From NCBI GenBank assembly GCA_046726435.1, contig JBKPAM010000038.1, forward strand, positions 1-52,970: a stretch of DNA of 52,970 bases, given 5' to 3'. Of this stretch, positions 39,801 through 48,183 are shown in pieces; positions within the stretch are counted from its first letter, which is position 1, and each line of letters opens with the position of its first letter. Origin of the DNA: AC-32 sp046726435 (GTDB taxonomy: Bacteria; Actinomycetota; Thermoleophilia; Gaiellales; Gaiellaceae). Below the pieces are notes generated by a model, which worked only from the letters and a program-made list of their open reading frames with translations, had not been told where the DNA came from and searched no databases. The position numbers and the translations under genes are program-made.

Positions 39801-41495
39801 GGAAGCTCCACGTTCGGCAAGACCGCCGTCGGCGCGACGACCACCTACGCCTCGGCCGATTGGAAGTTCGTGAGCAAGTTCACGCTCACTGAGAATGCGA
39901 GCGTCCAAAAACTGACGGCCAACGTCCTCGGGAGCGGCTTGAGCGGCGCGCAGCCCATACGCGGCGTCATCTATGCGGACTCGGCCGGTAATCCCGGCGC
40001 CTTGAAGGCGGTCTCGCAGGAGGTGACGATCGCCTTCAACGCGCCCCGAAGCTGGGTCGACCTCCCCCTCTCGACGCCGGTCTCACTCAGTCCGGGCAGC
40101 TACTGGCTCGGGCTGCATGCAGGCGCTCCGGCAAGTGGCAACGCCCTAACGTACTTCGCTTACGACACAGTGACCGCCGCGGGCCGGCAGAGGAACGACG
40201 CCTACTCCGACGGCGCCTCCGATCCGTTCGGCACGCCGACGCCCAAGGACCGTGAGCTGTCGGTCTACGCGACGTACTCGTCGACGTCGCCGACGCCGCC
40301 GACGAATACCGCGCCGCCTGGTATCAGCGGTCAGGCGGCGGTGGGCTCGACGCTGAGCGCCGGCACAGGCACGTGGAGCGGCTCGTCGCCGATCTCCTTC
40401 GCCTACCAGTGGCGCCGTTGTGACACCTCCGGGGCGAATTGCGTGGACATCGTTCCGTCCGCAAGCTCGACCTACACGCTGACGTCAGCCGATTTCGGCT
40501 CGACGATCCGGGTTGTCGTCACCGCTTCGAACCCAGGCGGGACGAGCTCGGCGACCTCCGCCGCGACGGACGCGGTTCAGGCAGCGCCGCAGACCGACCC
40601 GGTCGTGATGGCCGCCGGCGACATCGCGTGTGGCGACGACAGCATCGGCGGCGGCTGCGCGCAAATGGCCACGTCCGACTTGCTCGTGGCGCAGAGCCCG
40701 ACCGCCGTTCTGACACTCGGCGACGACCAGTACGAGTGCGGAGAGCTGAACAACTTCCAGGACTTCTACGGGCCCAGCTGGGGACGCGTGAGGCCGAAGA
40801 CGTACCCGGTGCCGGGCAACCACGAGTACGAAGTGAGCGACGATCCGAGCGACCCCTGTCTTGCGTTACCCACCGGCGCGCCCGGGTACTTCGGCTACTT
40901 CGGCGCCGCCGCGACTCCGCGGGACCCGAGCTGCACCGACCACTGCAGCGGCTGGTACAGCTTCGATCTCGGCGGGTGGCACCTGATCGCGATCAACTCC
41001 AACTGCGACGAGATCGGCGGTTGTGAGACGGGCTCGCCGGAGGAAACGTGGCTGCGCGCCGACCTGGCACAGACGAACAAGGCGTGCGTGCTCGCCTACT
41101 GGCATCATCCCCGCTTCACCTCGGGTGGACATGCAACCGACCCGACGACAAAGGCGATGTCCGACATGTGGAACGACCTGTACAACGCTCACGCCGACCT
41201 GGTGATGTCCGGGCACGATCACGACTACGAGCGCTTCGCGCGGCTCGGGGCCAGCGACCCAACGAGCTTCGACCCGACCCTTGACGCACAAAACGGCCTG
41301 CGCGAGTTCATCGTCGGAACCGGCGGTCGCAGCCACGGAACCTTCCCGTCGACGATCCGCACCGGCAGCGAGGTTCGAAACAACACCACCTACGGCGTGC
41401 TCAAGCTCACGCTCCACCCGACGAGCTACGACTGGCAGTTCGTACCGGCCGGCGGCGGTACCTTCACCGACTCGGGCTCGACCGCCTGTCACTGA
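36864..41495 (+). CDS. Giant secreted protein: nine Ig-like repeats, duplicated beta domain, C-terminal metallophosphoesterase
   Basis: A 1543-residue exported protein. A signal peptide (about 1-32) is followed by a beta-type domain (about 34-190, TFGKTTVGATTVYAS...DRQMSVYATYT), eight Ig-like repeats of about 95 residues (each opening like PPTISGTAQDGQTL and containing YQWxRC), a second copy of the first domain (about 983-1140), a ninth Ig-like repeat, and a calcineurin-like phosphoesterase (about 1246-1543). The phosphoesterase has TLGDDQYECG (GDxxY of purple acid phosphatases), PVPGNHEY, YWHHPRF and SGHDHDYER, a complete two-metal site. It would act as a wall-bound or released phosphatase held away from the cell by the repeats. 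The phosphoesterase is the only enzymatic part. Confidence 0.9.
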   Translation: MTTRAGLRTCLIGCSVLAVAAVLLIGASAQAGASTFGKTTVGATTVYASPDYKFVSSFTLPVDADVSKLTVNVKGSGTSGAQPMRGVIYADSAGVPASLKATSTEVTVAFNAAKGWVDLPFGSSVRLTAGTYWLGIHSGPGTGDALIYYSYDTVTSGLDQRNDPYSDGASSPFGTPTVKDRQMSVYATYTQAPPTNTSPPTISGTAQDGQVLSAEKGTWTGSPTFTYQWRSCNASGGACTDISGATASAYTVGSADVGSTLRVVVTGTNAGGSTSASSAQSAVASGVAPANQSPPAITGTAQQGQTLTASPGTWTGSTPLTYGYQWARCNSGGANCVPVSSTTPTTYTLSSLDVGATIRVVVTASNSAGSSSSTSAATSVVVAAAQAPVNTGLPTISGTAQEGQTLSASTGTWTGTPPITYAYQWTRCDSAGANCTNIGSATASTYTLVQEDVGARIRVVVTASNSAGPSSATSAATAVVLDSGGPASPPVNTAPPTISGTAQDGQTIHASTGSWTGTPAPTYAFQWDRCDSAGANCIDISDATAADYAVGTADVGSTLMVVVTATNSEGTAVATSTPSGVVAPAPTPPTNTDPPTISGTAEDGQTLTASTGDWDGTTPISYGYQWRRCNTSGANCADITGATASTYVAIPADVGSTLRAAVTASNVAGSATTASPQTDVVVAAPPAEVSSPTISGTAREGQTLTASPGSWTGTPPISYTYQWQRCDIADNSCVDLDGATDQTYALTSADIGTALRVEVEATNDAGSTIAGSALTAIVTALAGPPNNTSLPTIGGIVQDGRTLTATNGAWTGSTPMTFSYQWQRCHAAGDSCVPIAGGMNQTYGLTSADVGSTIRVQVTANNAGGSAQATSAATAVVAATPPSIAVPPTISGVAQQNQALRASIGTWAGTTPISYAYQWRRCNANGNSCADIGGATANIYTLVAADVGSTIRVMVTASNPAGSNSATSAQTAAVTPSGAGSSTFGKTAVGATTTYASADWKFVSKFTLTENASVQKLTANVLGSGLSGAQPIRGVIYADSAGNPGALKAVSQEVTIAFNAPRSWVDLPLSTPVSLSPGSYWLGLHAGAPASGNALTYFAYDTVTAAGRQRNDAYSDGASDPFGTPTPKDRELSVYATYSSTSPTPPTNTAPPGISGQAAVGSTLSAGTGTWSGSSPISFAYQWRRCDTSGANCVDIVPSASSTYTLTSADFGSTIRVVVTASNPGGTSSATSAATDAVQAAPQTDPVVMAAGDIACGDDSIGGGCAQMATSDLLVAQSPTAVLTLGDDQYECGELNNFQDFYGPSWGRVRPKTYPVPGNHEYEVSDDPSDPCLALPTGAPGYFGYFGAAATPRDPSCTDHCSGWYSFDLGGWHLIAINSNCDEIGGCETGSPEETWLRADLAQTNKACVLAYWHHPRFTSGGHATDPTTKAMSDMWNDLYNAHADLVMSGHDHDYERFARLGASDPTSFDPTLDAQNGLREFIVGTGGRSHGTFPSTIRTGSEVRNNTTYGVLKLTLHPTSYDWQFVPAGGGTFTDSGSTACH

Positions 41496-42449
41496 GTGCG
41501 CTTCCGGGCGCACCACACCCTCGGCGCCGGAGCGGCGGTGGTCGCGCTGGCACTTGTGGGCGCGTCGGCGTGGGCCTCGGTCACCGCTAAGACCGCAGCG
41601 AAGCGCCCGAGGCCATCGGCCGCTCATCCGTGCGGAGTGCGCCTGCGGCCTCCTCGGGTCTACTCGCACATCGTCTGGATCGTCATGGAGAACAGGCCGT
41701 ACGGCGATGTCATCGGCTCACCGGACGCGCCGTACGAGAACAGGCTCGCCGCCCGCTGCGGCGTCGGAGCGCGCTACTTCGGCATCACGCACCCATCGCT
41801 CCCGAATTACATTGCCGCCACGTCAGGCCGCACGTACGGCATCGGTGACGACGACCCGCCGTCTACGCATCCGCTCGGGGGCGCCAACCTGTTCTCGCAA
41901 ATCCGCGCCGCAGGCAAGACCTGGCGCGCATACGAGGAGGGCGCACCGGGAAACTGTTCGAAGGAGTCGAGCGGCACCTATGTGCCTCACCACAATCCGC
42001 CGACCTACTACACGACGATTCGCGCGGACTGCGCGCGCTGGGACGTTCCCCTGGGGAGCCTCAACGGCGGGAACCTCGCGCGCGCCCTCGCCTCCGGGTC
42101 GTTACCCGCCTTCGCTCTCGTAACGCCCGATATGTGCCACGACACCCACGACTGCTCCGTCTCGGACGGCGATCGCTGGCTGGCGAAGTGGTTTCCGCGA
42201 ATCGTCAACAGCCGCCCCTACCGCGCCGGCACCACCGCCGTCTTTCTCCTCTGGGATGAAGACGACGAGGGGCACGACAACCACATCCCGTTTATCGTCG
42301 CCGCGCCTTCGGTCCGCGGGGGAACGGTCGTGAGCGCGCGCCTGAATCACTACTCGCTCTTACGCACGACGGAGCGGATGCTGGGGCTCCGCGAGGCGCT
42401 CGGCAAGGCCGCCGCTGCCCGCTCGATGCGCGGCCCGTTCCATCTCTGA
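41496..42449 (+). CDS. Exported phosphoesterase (phospholipase C/acid phosphatase-like, PF04185 type)
   Basis: A 317-residue exported protein; the GTG start directly abuts the stop of the phosphoesterase gene before it. A hydrophobic segment (about 9-28, LGAGAAVVALALVGASAWAS) is the signal. The alkaline-phosphatase-like fold shows VWIVMENRPYGDV at beta-1, THPSLPNYIAATSG with the presumed Ser/Thr nucleophile, and LLWDEDDEGHDNHIPFIVAAP with the metal-binding Asp/His set near the end. Substrate unknown: phospholipid or sugar/nucleotide phosphate. Two phosphoesterases in a row within a glycan locus suggest phosphate removal from a polymer or lipid carrier outside the cell. Confidence 0.85.
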   Translation: MRFRAHHTLGAGAAVVALALVGASAWASVTAKTAAKRPRPSAAHPCGVRLRPPRVYSHIVWIVMENRPYGDVIGSPDAPYENRLAARCGVGARYFGITHPSLPNYIAATSGRTYGIGDDDPPSTHPLGGANLFSQIRAAGKTWRAYEEGAPGNCSKESSGTYVPHHNPPTYYTTIRADCARWDVPLGSLNGGNLARALASGSLPAFALVTPDMCHDTHDCSVSDGDRWLAKWFPRIVNSRPYRAGTTAVFLLWDEDDEGHDNHIPFIVAAPSVRGGTVVSARLNHYSLLRTTERMLGLREALGKAAAARSMRGPFHL

Positions 42450-42452
42450 TCC

Positions 42453-44303
42453 ATGGCACGCGCCCTTCGCTCCAGCGGGTCCCGCGTCCTCTGCTACCAC
42501 GCGATCTCCGATACGTGGGAAGATGACCTGGCCGTACCGCCGCAGCGCTTCGAGGAGCAGCTGACGAGCCTCCTCCGACGCGGTTACCGCCCGGCCACGG
42601 CAGCCGACGCGGCTCGACAGGCCCCGCGCTCGTTTCACGTCACCTTCGACGACGCCTTCCGCAGCGTCGCAACCGCGATCCCCACACTCGAGCGGCTCGG
42701 AGTTCCGGCGACCGTCTTCGCCTGCGCAGCGTATGCCGACGAGGGCCGTCCTCTCGACGTTCCCGAGCTTGCCGCCGAGGCGGCCGCGCACCCGTCGGAG
42801 CTCGCGACGATGGATTGGGATGGTCTTCGCGAGCTCAGAGAGCGCGGAATCGAGATCGGGTCGCACACGATGACGCACCCCCATCTGCGCCTACTCGGAG
42901 ACGCCGAGCTGGGGCAGGAGCTTCGGTCGTCGAAGGAACGTCTCGAGGACCAGCTCGGTGCGCCTTGCAGGTTCCTGGCGTACCCCTACGGGGAGCATGA
43001 CGATCGCGTTCGCGCGGCGACACGTCGCGCCGGTTACGAAGCCGCCTTCGAGCTCGGCGGCTGGACGAGCTTCGACACGTACGCGATCCCTCGTGTCGGA
43101 ATCTGGAGGCTCGACGGCCGGCTGCGTGCGCTCCTGAAGACGTCTGCAACCGCCGCGCGCCTGGCACCGGCGCTGGCGTCGGCGAAGCGGCGCAGGGGGT
43201 CGTCGCGCCCGACCGCGGCAGAGCCGGCGCCCGAAAGGAGCAGCGTCACCGGGCCGGTTCGACGAGTCTCGATCATCGCTCCGATGCTCAACGAGGCTGC
43301 CCATATCGACCACTTCGTTCAGGACCTCGCGGCGCAGGACTACGCAGGCGAGATCGAGTACTTCGTCGCCGACGGCGGCTCCACCGACGGCTCGCGCGAG
43401 CAGCTCCTTGCCGCAGCCGAACGCTCCGGCCTCGGCATAGCCGTGATCGACAATCCCGGCCGTTGGGTCTCGCCCGGCTTGAACGAGTGCATTCGGCGCG
43501 CGAGCGGCGACCTGGTGATCCGGCTGGACTGTCATACGCGCTACCCGAGCGAGTACATACGGCTCTGCGTGGAGGCCGCGGAGCAAACGGATGCCTCGGC
43601 CATCGGCGGCCTCGTGATCCCGACCGGCAGGACGCCGATGGAGCGCGCGGTCGCATGTGCGACGGACAGCCCGTTCGGCGGCGTGCACTGGACCCGCCAC
43701 GACCGAAAGCTCGAGGTCATCGAGGACGTGGACAACATCTACTGCGGCGCCGTGCGCAAGGAGGCGTTCGAGCGTGCCGGGCTCTTCGACGAGACGCTCA
43801 TCCGGGGCCAGGACGACGAGTTCAACCTCCGACTTCGCCGCGCGGGCGGAAGGCTCGCTTTCGACCCCCGTATCCGGCAGTACTACACACCTCGCGGGTC
43901 GTTCCGGAGCCTCTTCTCCCAGTACCGCCAGTACGGCCAGTGGAAGGTCGTGGCGATGCACAAGCATCGTCAGGTCATGACGGCACGAAGCATGGTTCCG
44001 CTCGGCTTCGTCGCCTCGCTCGCCCTCCTCGGAGCCGCCTCCTTCGCGTCGCCGCTCGCACGCCGGGCGCTCGGAGCGGAGGTTGCGGCCTACGCGGCGG
44101 GCTCGCTCGTCTTCGGGGCAGCCGGCATTCGGCGCCGGCGCGAGTCGTGGTCGCTGCTTCCACGCGTGGTCGCGTCGTTCCCGACGTTCCACCTGGCGTA
44201 CGGCATCGGTCTCGTCGAGTCCGCGGCCCGCGCGGCGAGTGGCCGCCCGCTGCGGGCGCCTCTTCCGACCACCTCGCCCGAGCCCGAGCGCGCGGCGGGC
44301 TGA
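42453..44303 (+). CDS. Fusion of NodB-type polysaccharide deacetylase and family 2 glycosyltransferase
   Basis: A 616-residue two-domain protein. Residues 10-235 are a carbohydrate esterase family 4 domain with TFDDAF (Asp66, Asp67) and SHTMTHPHL (metal ligands His138, His142), plus RFLAYPYGEHDD. Residues 268-500 are a GT2 domain of the ExoA type (SIIAPMLNEAAHI, VADGGSTDGS, RLDCHTRYP, GQDDEFNLRLRR, RGSFRSLFSQYRQYG), followed by two or three transmembrane helices (about 520-590). It may add a sugar to a lipid-linked glycan on the cytoplasmic face; the deacetylase then acts on the same substrate if placed on the same side. ATG 42453 lies 3 bp from the previous stop. Confidence 0.9.
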   Translation: MARALRSSGSRVLCYHAISDTWEDDLAVPPQRFEEQLTSLLRRGYRPATAADAARQAPRSFHVTFDDAFRSVATAIPTLERLGVPATVFACAAYADEGRPLDVPELAAEAAAHPSELATMDWDGLRELRERGIEIGSHTMTHPHLRLLGDAELGQELRSSKERLEDQLGAPCRFLAYPYGEHDDRVRAATRRAGYEAAFELGGWTSFDTYAIPRVGIWRLDGRLRALLKTSATAARLAPALASAKRRRGSSRPTAAEPAPERSSVTGPVRRVSIIAPMLNEAAHIDHFVQDLAAQDYAGEIEYFVADGGSTDGSREQLLAAAERSGLGIAVIDNPGRWVSPGLNECIRRASGDLVIRLDCHTRYPSEYIRLCVEAAEQTDASAIGGLVIPTGRTPMERAVACATDSPFGGVHWTRHDRKLEVIEDVDNIYCGAVRKEAFERAGLFDETLIRGQDDEFNLRLRRAGGRLAFDPRIRQYYTPRGSFRSLFSQYRQYGQWKVVAMHKHRQVMTARSMVPLGFVASLALLGAASFASPLARRALGAEVAAYAAGSLVFGAAGIRRRRESWSLLPRVVASFPTFHLAYGIGLVESAARAASGRPLRAPLPTTSPEPERAAG

Positions 44304-44309
44304 AGAGCG

Positions 44310-45485
44310 TCAAGTCCCTGCGACGAAGGCCGCGACCCTCTCGGCCTCGACGTCGAGCGTGCGTTCCCTCGCCAACTCGAGGCCCCGTGCCACCAGGCGC
44401 CCGCGCAGCGCGCCGTCATCGGTGACACGCGTGACTCCCTCGACGAGCGCCTCGAGGTCGTCGGGCGGAACGAGCCAGCCCGCGTTGCCGTCCTCGAGCG
44501 CCGCCGCCACACCTCCGACGTTGGTCGCGACGACCGGAATCCCGCTCGCGTTCGCCTCGATGAGCACCTGCGGGAGCCCCTCCGTCCGGGAGACGTGTAC
44601 GAACGCGTGCGCCCTGCGGTACAGCGCGAGCAGCTGCTCACCGAACGGCACGTAACCGCGCAGCTCGACCACCCCGTCAAGGCCCAGCTCGGCGATTCGA
44701 TCTCGGATCTCGCGCTCGAGCGGTCCGCGGCCGACCCAGACGAGCCGGTACCTGCCGGGACGTTCGTCTTCGAGGCGGCGCATCGCGTCGAGCAGGAGCA
44801 TCGGGTTCTTCTCCGTGTCAAGGCGCCCGACGGTCAGCAGGTGGATCGGCCCGGACCAGTCACGGTCGGGCGGCGACTCGACCACGCTCGCGGGTCGCAT
44901 GAGCGTCGCCGTCATCGTCAGCCGCGTCCCCTGCTCGCCGCCGTAATGCGCCGCGACGGCAGTGCCGACCACCGTCGTCGGTAGCCGCCGCGCAAGCAGG
45001 CGGTACGTGACGTCGAAGACCCAGATCGCGCCGAGAACGGGCGTCCAGGCACGGTTGGGAAGACGGTGACGGTAGTAGCCAAGCGTGTCTTGCCGGACGC
45101 CGAGCACGACGCGCTTGCGCTTCAGCGCCCCGACGAGGACGAGCGGGATCGCGAACGGGTGCGGTCCGAAGGCCCAGACCACATCGAGCCCATCGACGCC
45201 GCGCCAGAAGGCCGAGATCGTCCCGGGCGCTGCGCGCAGGACCTCCGTCAGACGAAAGAGGCTCGAATAGTGCGGGAGCTCGATCAGCTCGACGTCGGGC
45301 GGCAGCTCGTAGTCCGAGGGCGGTGCCCGGTGGAGGGTCCGGCCGAAGACCGCTCGCCCGGCAAAATGCCGACCGACCTCGGAGGCGAACAACAGGAACG
45401 CACGGTCGACGCTGATGCGGCGATGGCCGTCGCGTTCGTCGACGACGAAGACGTCGTCGACGTAGATTCCGAGGCGCTGGGTCAA
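44310..45485 (-). CDS. Family 4 glycosyltransferase (GT-B, group 1)
   Basis: A 391-residue glycosyltransferase. The C-terminal half has the GT4 signature: LLTVGRLDTEKNPMLLLDAM, VELRGYVPFGEQLLALYRRAHAFVHVS, TEGLPQVLIEANASGIPVVATNVGG with the EX7E motif, and DGNAGWLVPPDD. The N-terminal half is variable (acceptor domain). It transfers a sugar from an activated nucleotide in glycan assembly. The TTG start at 45485 is the only reasonable one, immediately at beta-1 (LGIYVDDVFVVDE). It is the only early minus-strand gene of the locus and is divergent from the deacetylase with just about 40 bp between them. Confidence 0.9.
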   Translation of the reverse strand: MTQRLGIYVDDVFVVDERDGHRRISVDRAFLLFASEVGRHFAGRAVFGRTLHRAPPSDYELPPDVELIELPHYSSLFRLTEVLRAAPGTISAFWRGVDGLDVVWAFGPHPFAIPLVLVGALKRKRVVLGVRQDTLGYYRHRLPNRAWTPVLGAIWVFDVTYRLLARRLPTTVVGTAVAAHYGGEQGTRLTMTATLMRPASVVESPPDRDWSGPIHLLTVGRLDTEKNPMLLLDAMRRLEDERPGRYRLVWVGRGPLEREIRDRIAELGLDGVVELRGYVPFGEQLLALYRRAHAFVHVSRTEGLPQVLIEANASGIPVVATNVGGVAAALEDGNAGWLVPPDDLEALVEGVTRVTDDGALRGRLVARGLELARERTLDVEAERVAAFVAGT

Positions 45486-45526
45486 CGTAGAATCGTGGAA
45501 TCGAGCCGTCCGGCAACGATGTCAGC

Positions 45527-46405
45527 CTGAGCTCCGGCACCGACCGAAACCGCCCGGCGGTTGCGCTGACCGTCGACGTCGAGGATTGGTACCAGTCGTG
45601 CATCGACTATGACGCGCCGATCAGCGAACGCGTGATCGGCAACGTCGAGCGCGTCCTGTCGCTCCTCCGTAATTGCGGAGTAAAAGGGACGTTCTTCGTC
45701 CAAGGAATGGTGGCGGAGCGGTTCCCGCAGCTGCTCGGGACGATCCTAGCCGAAGGGCACGAGATTCAATCGCATGGGTACAGCCACCGCCCGCTCACGC
45801 GCATGACTCCGCAAGAGGTTCGCGAGGAGCTTCGCCGAGGCAAGGCCACGGTCGAGGACGCGGCAGGCCGTCCGGTGAGCACGTTCCGGGCGCAGGACTT
45901 CTCGATCGTTCAAGAGAACCTCTGGGTGCTCGAGCTCGTGGTAGCGGAAGGCTTCACGGTCGATTCGTCGCTCTTCCCGCTGCGGACAAGGCGCTACGGG
46001 ATCGCCGGCCTCGAGCTCGGCCCCCACTACCGCACCCTCGACGGGGACACCACGCTGCTCGAGGTCCCGGTTGCTGCGCTCGACCTCGGGCGCCTCCGGA
46101 TTCCGGTCGGCGGCGGCGGCTACTTCCGGCTCCTGCCGGCAGAGGTTCTCCGGAGGGCGTTGGGAACCATTCTCCGCCGAGGCCGTCCGGCCGTCTTGTA
46201 CTGCCATCCGTACGAGTTCAACGACACCGAGCTGGCCGACTACCGCGGCGTCGTGCCGGCCTCGTACCGCCTACAGCAACAGCTCGGACGCGGCGCTTTT
46301 CCCGGACGGCTCCGGAGGCTGATGACGACCCTCCCGTTCGGCCGCCTCGACGAGGTGCTGGCCGCGAACGGGTTTGCCGCTCCCGCGGAACGAGGTGCCG
46401 CCTAG
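45527..46405 (+). CDS. Polysaccharide deacetylase, XrtA/PEP-CTERM-locus type; unusual start
   Basis: A carbohydrate esterase family 4 enzyme with DUF3473-like C-terminus, about 292 residues. The first catalytic motif, LTVDVEDWYQS, is encoded upstream of the first in-frame GTG (45632), so translation must begin earlier. Between the upstream in-frame stop (TAG, 45489) and this motif there is no ATG, GTG or TTG; CTG 45527 or a frame change from ATG 45519 are the options. Other motifs: GTFFVQGMVAERFP, EIQSHGYSHRPL (metal His), TFRAQDFSI, SSLFPLRTRRYGI and YCHPYEFN. It deacetylates N-acetyl sugars of the surface glycan. Its stop overlaps the convergent kinase gene. Confidence 0.82.
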   Translation: MSSGTDRNRPAVALTVDVEDWYQSCIDYDAPISERVIGNVERVLSLLRNCGVKGTFFVQGMVAERFPQLLGTILAEGHEIQSHGYSHRPLTRMTPQEVREELRRGKATVEDAAGRPVSTFRAQDFSIVQENLWVLELVVAEGFTVDSSLFPLRTRRYGIAGLELGPHYRTLDGDTTLLEVPVAALDLGRLRIPVGGGGYFRLLPAEVLRRALGTILRRGRPAVLYCHPYEFNDTELADYRGVVPASYRLQQQLGRGAFPGRLRRLMTTLPFGRLDEVLAANGFAAPAERGAA

Positions 46406-47370
46406 GACCACCCGCGGCGGGCACTGAGCGCCCGCCAGACGACATCAGACGCCTCGGCGACGGACTGCTCCGGTTCGTCGGCCGTCGACACGAAGGCGGC
46501 CTCGCGGTCGGCGAACGTGGACCTGTACCCACGGCGCCAGCGTTCGAGGCGGTCAACGGGGTGCTCGGGCTTGCGGGCATAGAGCACCTCGGCCGGTGCG
46601 TCGAGAACGATGACTGCGTCAGGCGCAGGCGTCAGCCGACCCACGAGGATCCGCTCCAGTGCCCCGCCTGCACGCGTCCGCTTCGGCTGGATTGCGAGGA
46701 TCTCGATCGGATGCCGGTCGCAGAGCACGATGTCCCCTCGCCACGCAGCGGCGTAGCCGCCGATTAGGCGCAGCTCCATCCGCACGAAACGGCGGAGCAG
46801 GTAGGCGGACTCTCGCAGCGGCCCGGCCGGGCGCTCGGGCCGCGGTGGCTCGGGCAGCGGCGGGGACTGGCCCTTCGTCCGCCGGCTCCTGATTCCGAGA
46901 TAGACGACTCTGACGCCGAGCGGGATCTCCTCGAGCAACGACTCGACGATCGTTCCCTTCCCGGCTCCGTCGGGGCCCAGGATTGCGACGACCGGCCCGA
47001 TCCTGCGCGCAGCCGCGGGAAGCCGCCGCACCGTGGCCGCCCCGAGCCGACCGAGCGGGCCCGTCGACCGCCCCGAAGATGCAAGGCGCACGTCGATCTT
47101 CAACCACCGGCCGCCCTCGACGCAGACGTAGAAGCGATGTCGGGTCCGGCCCGGCGCCGCGACTCGACGGAAGCCGGTGCGGCGGAGTATCTGGTCCGCC
47201 TGCTCGCGACTCTCTCTGGCGAGCTCGAGGTCGAGCTCGCGCGGTGCAGGCGGGCCGTCGGCGGGCTTCCATCCCTTCCGGATGGTGTACTGGACGCCCC
47301 CGGCATCGAGAGCTGCCAGCGCGTCTGTGTAGGGACGAATCGGACGTTCGGAGGTTGGCTCCGGACGCAG
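46402..47370 (-). CDS. Thymidylate-kinase-like P-loop kinase of glycan loci; probable CTG start
   Basis: About 322 residues. The N-terminal half (about 1-115) looks like a nucleotidyltransferase-type or sugar-binding module (YTDALAALDAGGVQYTIRKGW, ELDLELARESREQADQILRRTGFRRV). The C-terminal half is a P-loop kinase with AILGPDGAGKGTIVESL, the DR-type motif VLCDRHPIEILA, and DAVIVLDAPAEVLYARKPEH. Such proteins accompany exopolysaccharide and lipid-carrier genes; substrate unknown. A perfect AGGAGG stands 4 nt before CTG 47370, where the conserved part begins, and no ATG/GTG/TTG is in frame nearby, so CTG initiation is likely. Upstream in-frame TTG/GTG codons give an arginine-rich, unlikely leader. 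Confidence 0.78.
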   Translation of the reverse strand: MRPEPTSERPIRPYTDALAALDAGGVQYTIRKGWKPADGPPAPRELDLELARESREQADQILRRTGFRRVAAPGRTRHRFYVCVEGGRWLKIDVRLASSGRSTGPLGRLGAATVRRLPAAARRIGPVVAILGPDGAGKGTIVESLLEEIPLGVRVVYLGIRSRRTKGQSPPLPEPPRPERPAGPLRESAYLLRRFVRMELRLIGGYAAAWRGDIVLCDRHPIEILAIQPKRTRAGGALERILVGRLTPAPDAVIVLDAPAEVLYARKPEHPVDRLERWRRGYRSTFADREAAFVSTADEPEQSVAEASDVVWRALSARRGWS

Positions 47371-47544
47371 AAATCCTCCTGAAAAGTGAGTACGATGCTT
47401 TCGAGAAGCTACTAAACCTGCGTTCCCTTGTCGTGCGGCGCTGAGAGGGCGCGCAGACCACACTGTTGCGGAAATGAGCGATCGAAACGACGGCGGCGCA
47501 GCCGACTTCCAAGCGACGGACGACAGCCCGGACGCACGCTAGCC

Positions 47545-48183
47545 ATGGCCGTTCCGAGTCATCCGGAGGAGCTCCTCGCCGCCTCTCGCCGCATCGACTG
47601 GCGGTTCCTGCTCCGCGACTCGACGCTGGGCGAAGTCCTCTACGTCGGGCGCCGGAACCAGGCGCTCATCGAAGCGTGCACTGCATTTGCCGAGCGAGTC
47701 TCGATCCTGGATCCGCTGACTCCCATGTCTCCCCAGACGGAAGCGGATACCGTCGTAGCCGTCGATCCGCGGCTCGATGAACTGCGCATCGCAACCGAGC
47801 GGCTGCGGGGAGGTGGCTCGGTGTACGCCGAGTTCTCGGGCTTCATGCCGGCGGCCATGAAGCACACTCGACGTCCATCGCTGTCGCGACGGGGAGCACG
47901 CCTTCTCGTGCAGCTCGGTTTCCAGGATGTGTGTCGCCACTGGCACTGGCCCACGTTCGAGGCTTGCACCGAGATCGTTCCGCTTGCCGAGCCGGAGGCG
48001 CTGCACCATTGGCTCGCTCGACGCCAGGCCGATGGAAGCGTGGTGAAGAGGATCCTCGCCTGGATCTTCGTTGCGCTGCGGGTTCCGACGTTTCTCGAGG
48101 TCGCAACGAGTGTCGTCGGGCGCCGGCCCGAGGTTCTGCGGCCCGTGTCGCGCCCGCTGCGTCCACAAGCGGTGAATTTGTGA
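47545..48183 (+). CDS. Methyltransferase-like protein of the glycan locus
   Basis: A 212-residue protein from ATG 47545. The centre resembles an incomplete Rossmann methyltransferase fold: GEVLYVGRRNQALIEACTAFAERVSILDP (a degenerate motif I without GxGxG), then ADTVVAVDPRLDELRIATERLRGGGSVYAEFSG. It then has a charged C-terminal region (RHWHWPTFEACTEIVPLAEPEALHHWLARRQ) and a short hydrophobic segment (ILAWIFVALRVPTFL). The weak SAM loop means enzymatic activity is doubtful. The stop overlaps the GTG of the O-antigen ligase (GTGA), so they are coupled. I do not recognise a characterised homolog. Confidence 0.65.
   Translation: MAVPSHPEELLAASRRIDWRFLLRDSTLGEVLYVGRRNQALIEACTAFAERVSILDPLTPMSPQTEADTVVAVDPRLDELRIATERLRGGGSVYAEFSGFMPAAMKHTRRPSLSRRGARLLVQLGFQDVCRHWHWPTFEACTEIVPLAEPEALHHWLARRQADGSVVKRILAWIFVALRVPTFLEVATSVVGRRPEVLRPVSRPLRPQAVNL

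Noticed and set aside
36890..39892. 1000-codon frame inside the Ig-repeat gene
   Set aside because: Shadow frame produced by the repeated GC-rich coding sequence; the true frame has clear domains.
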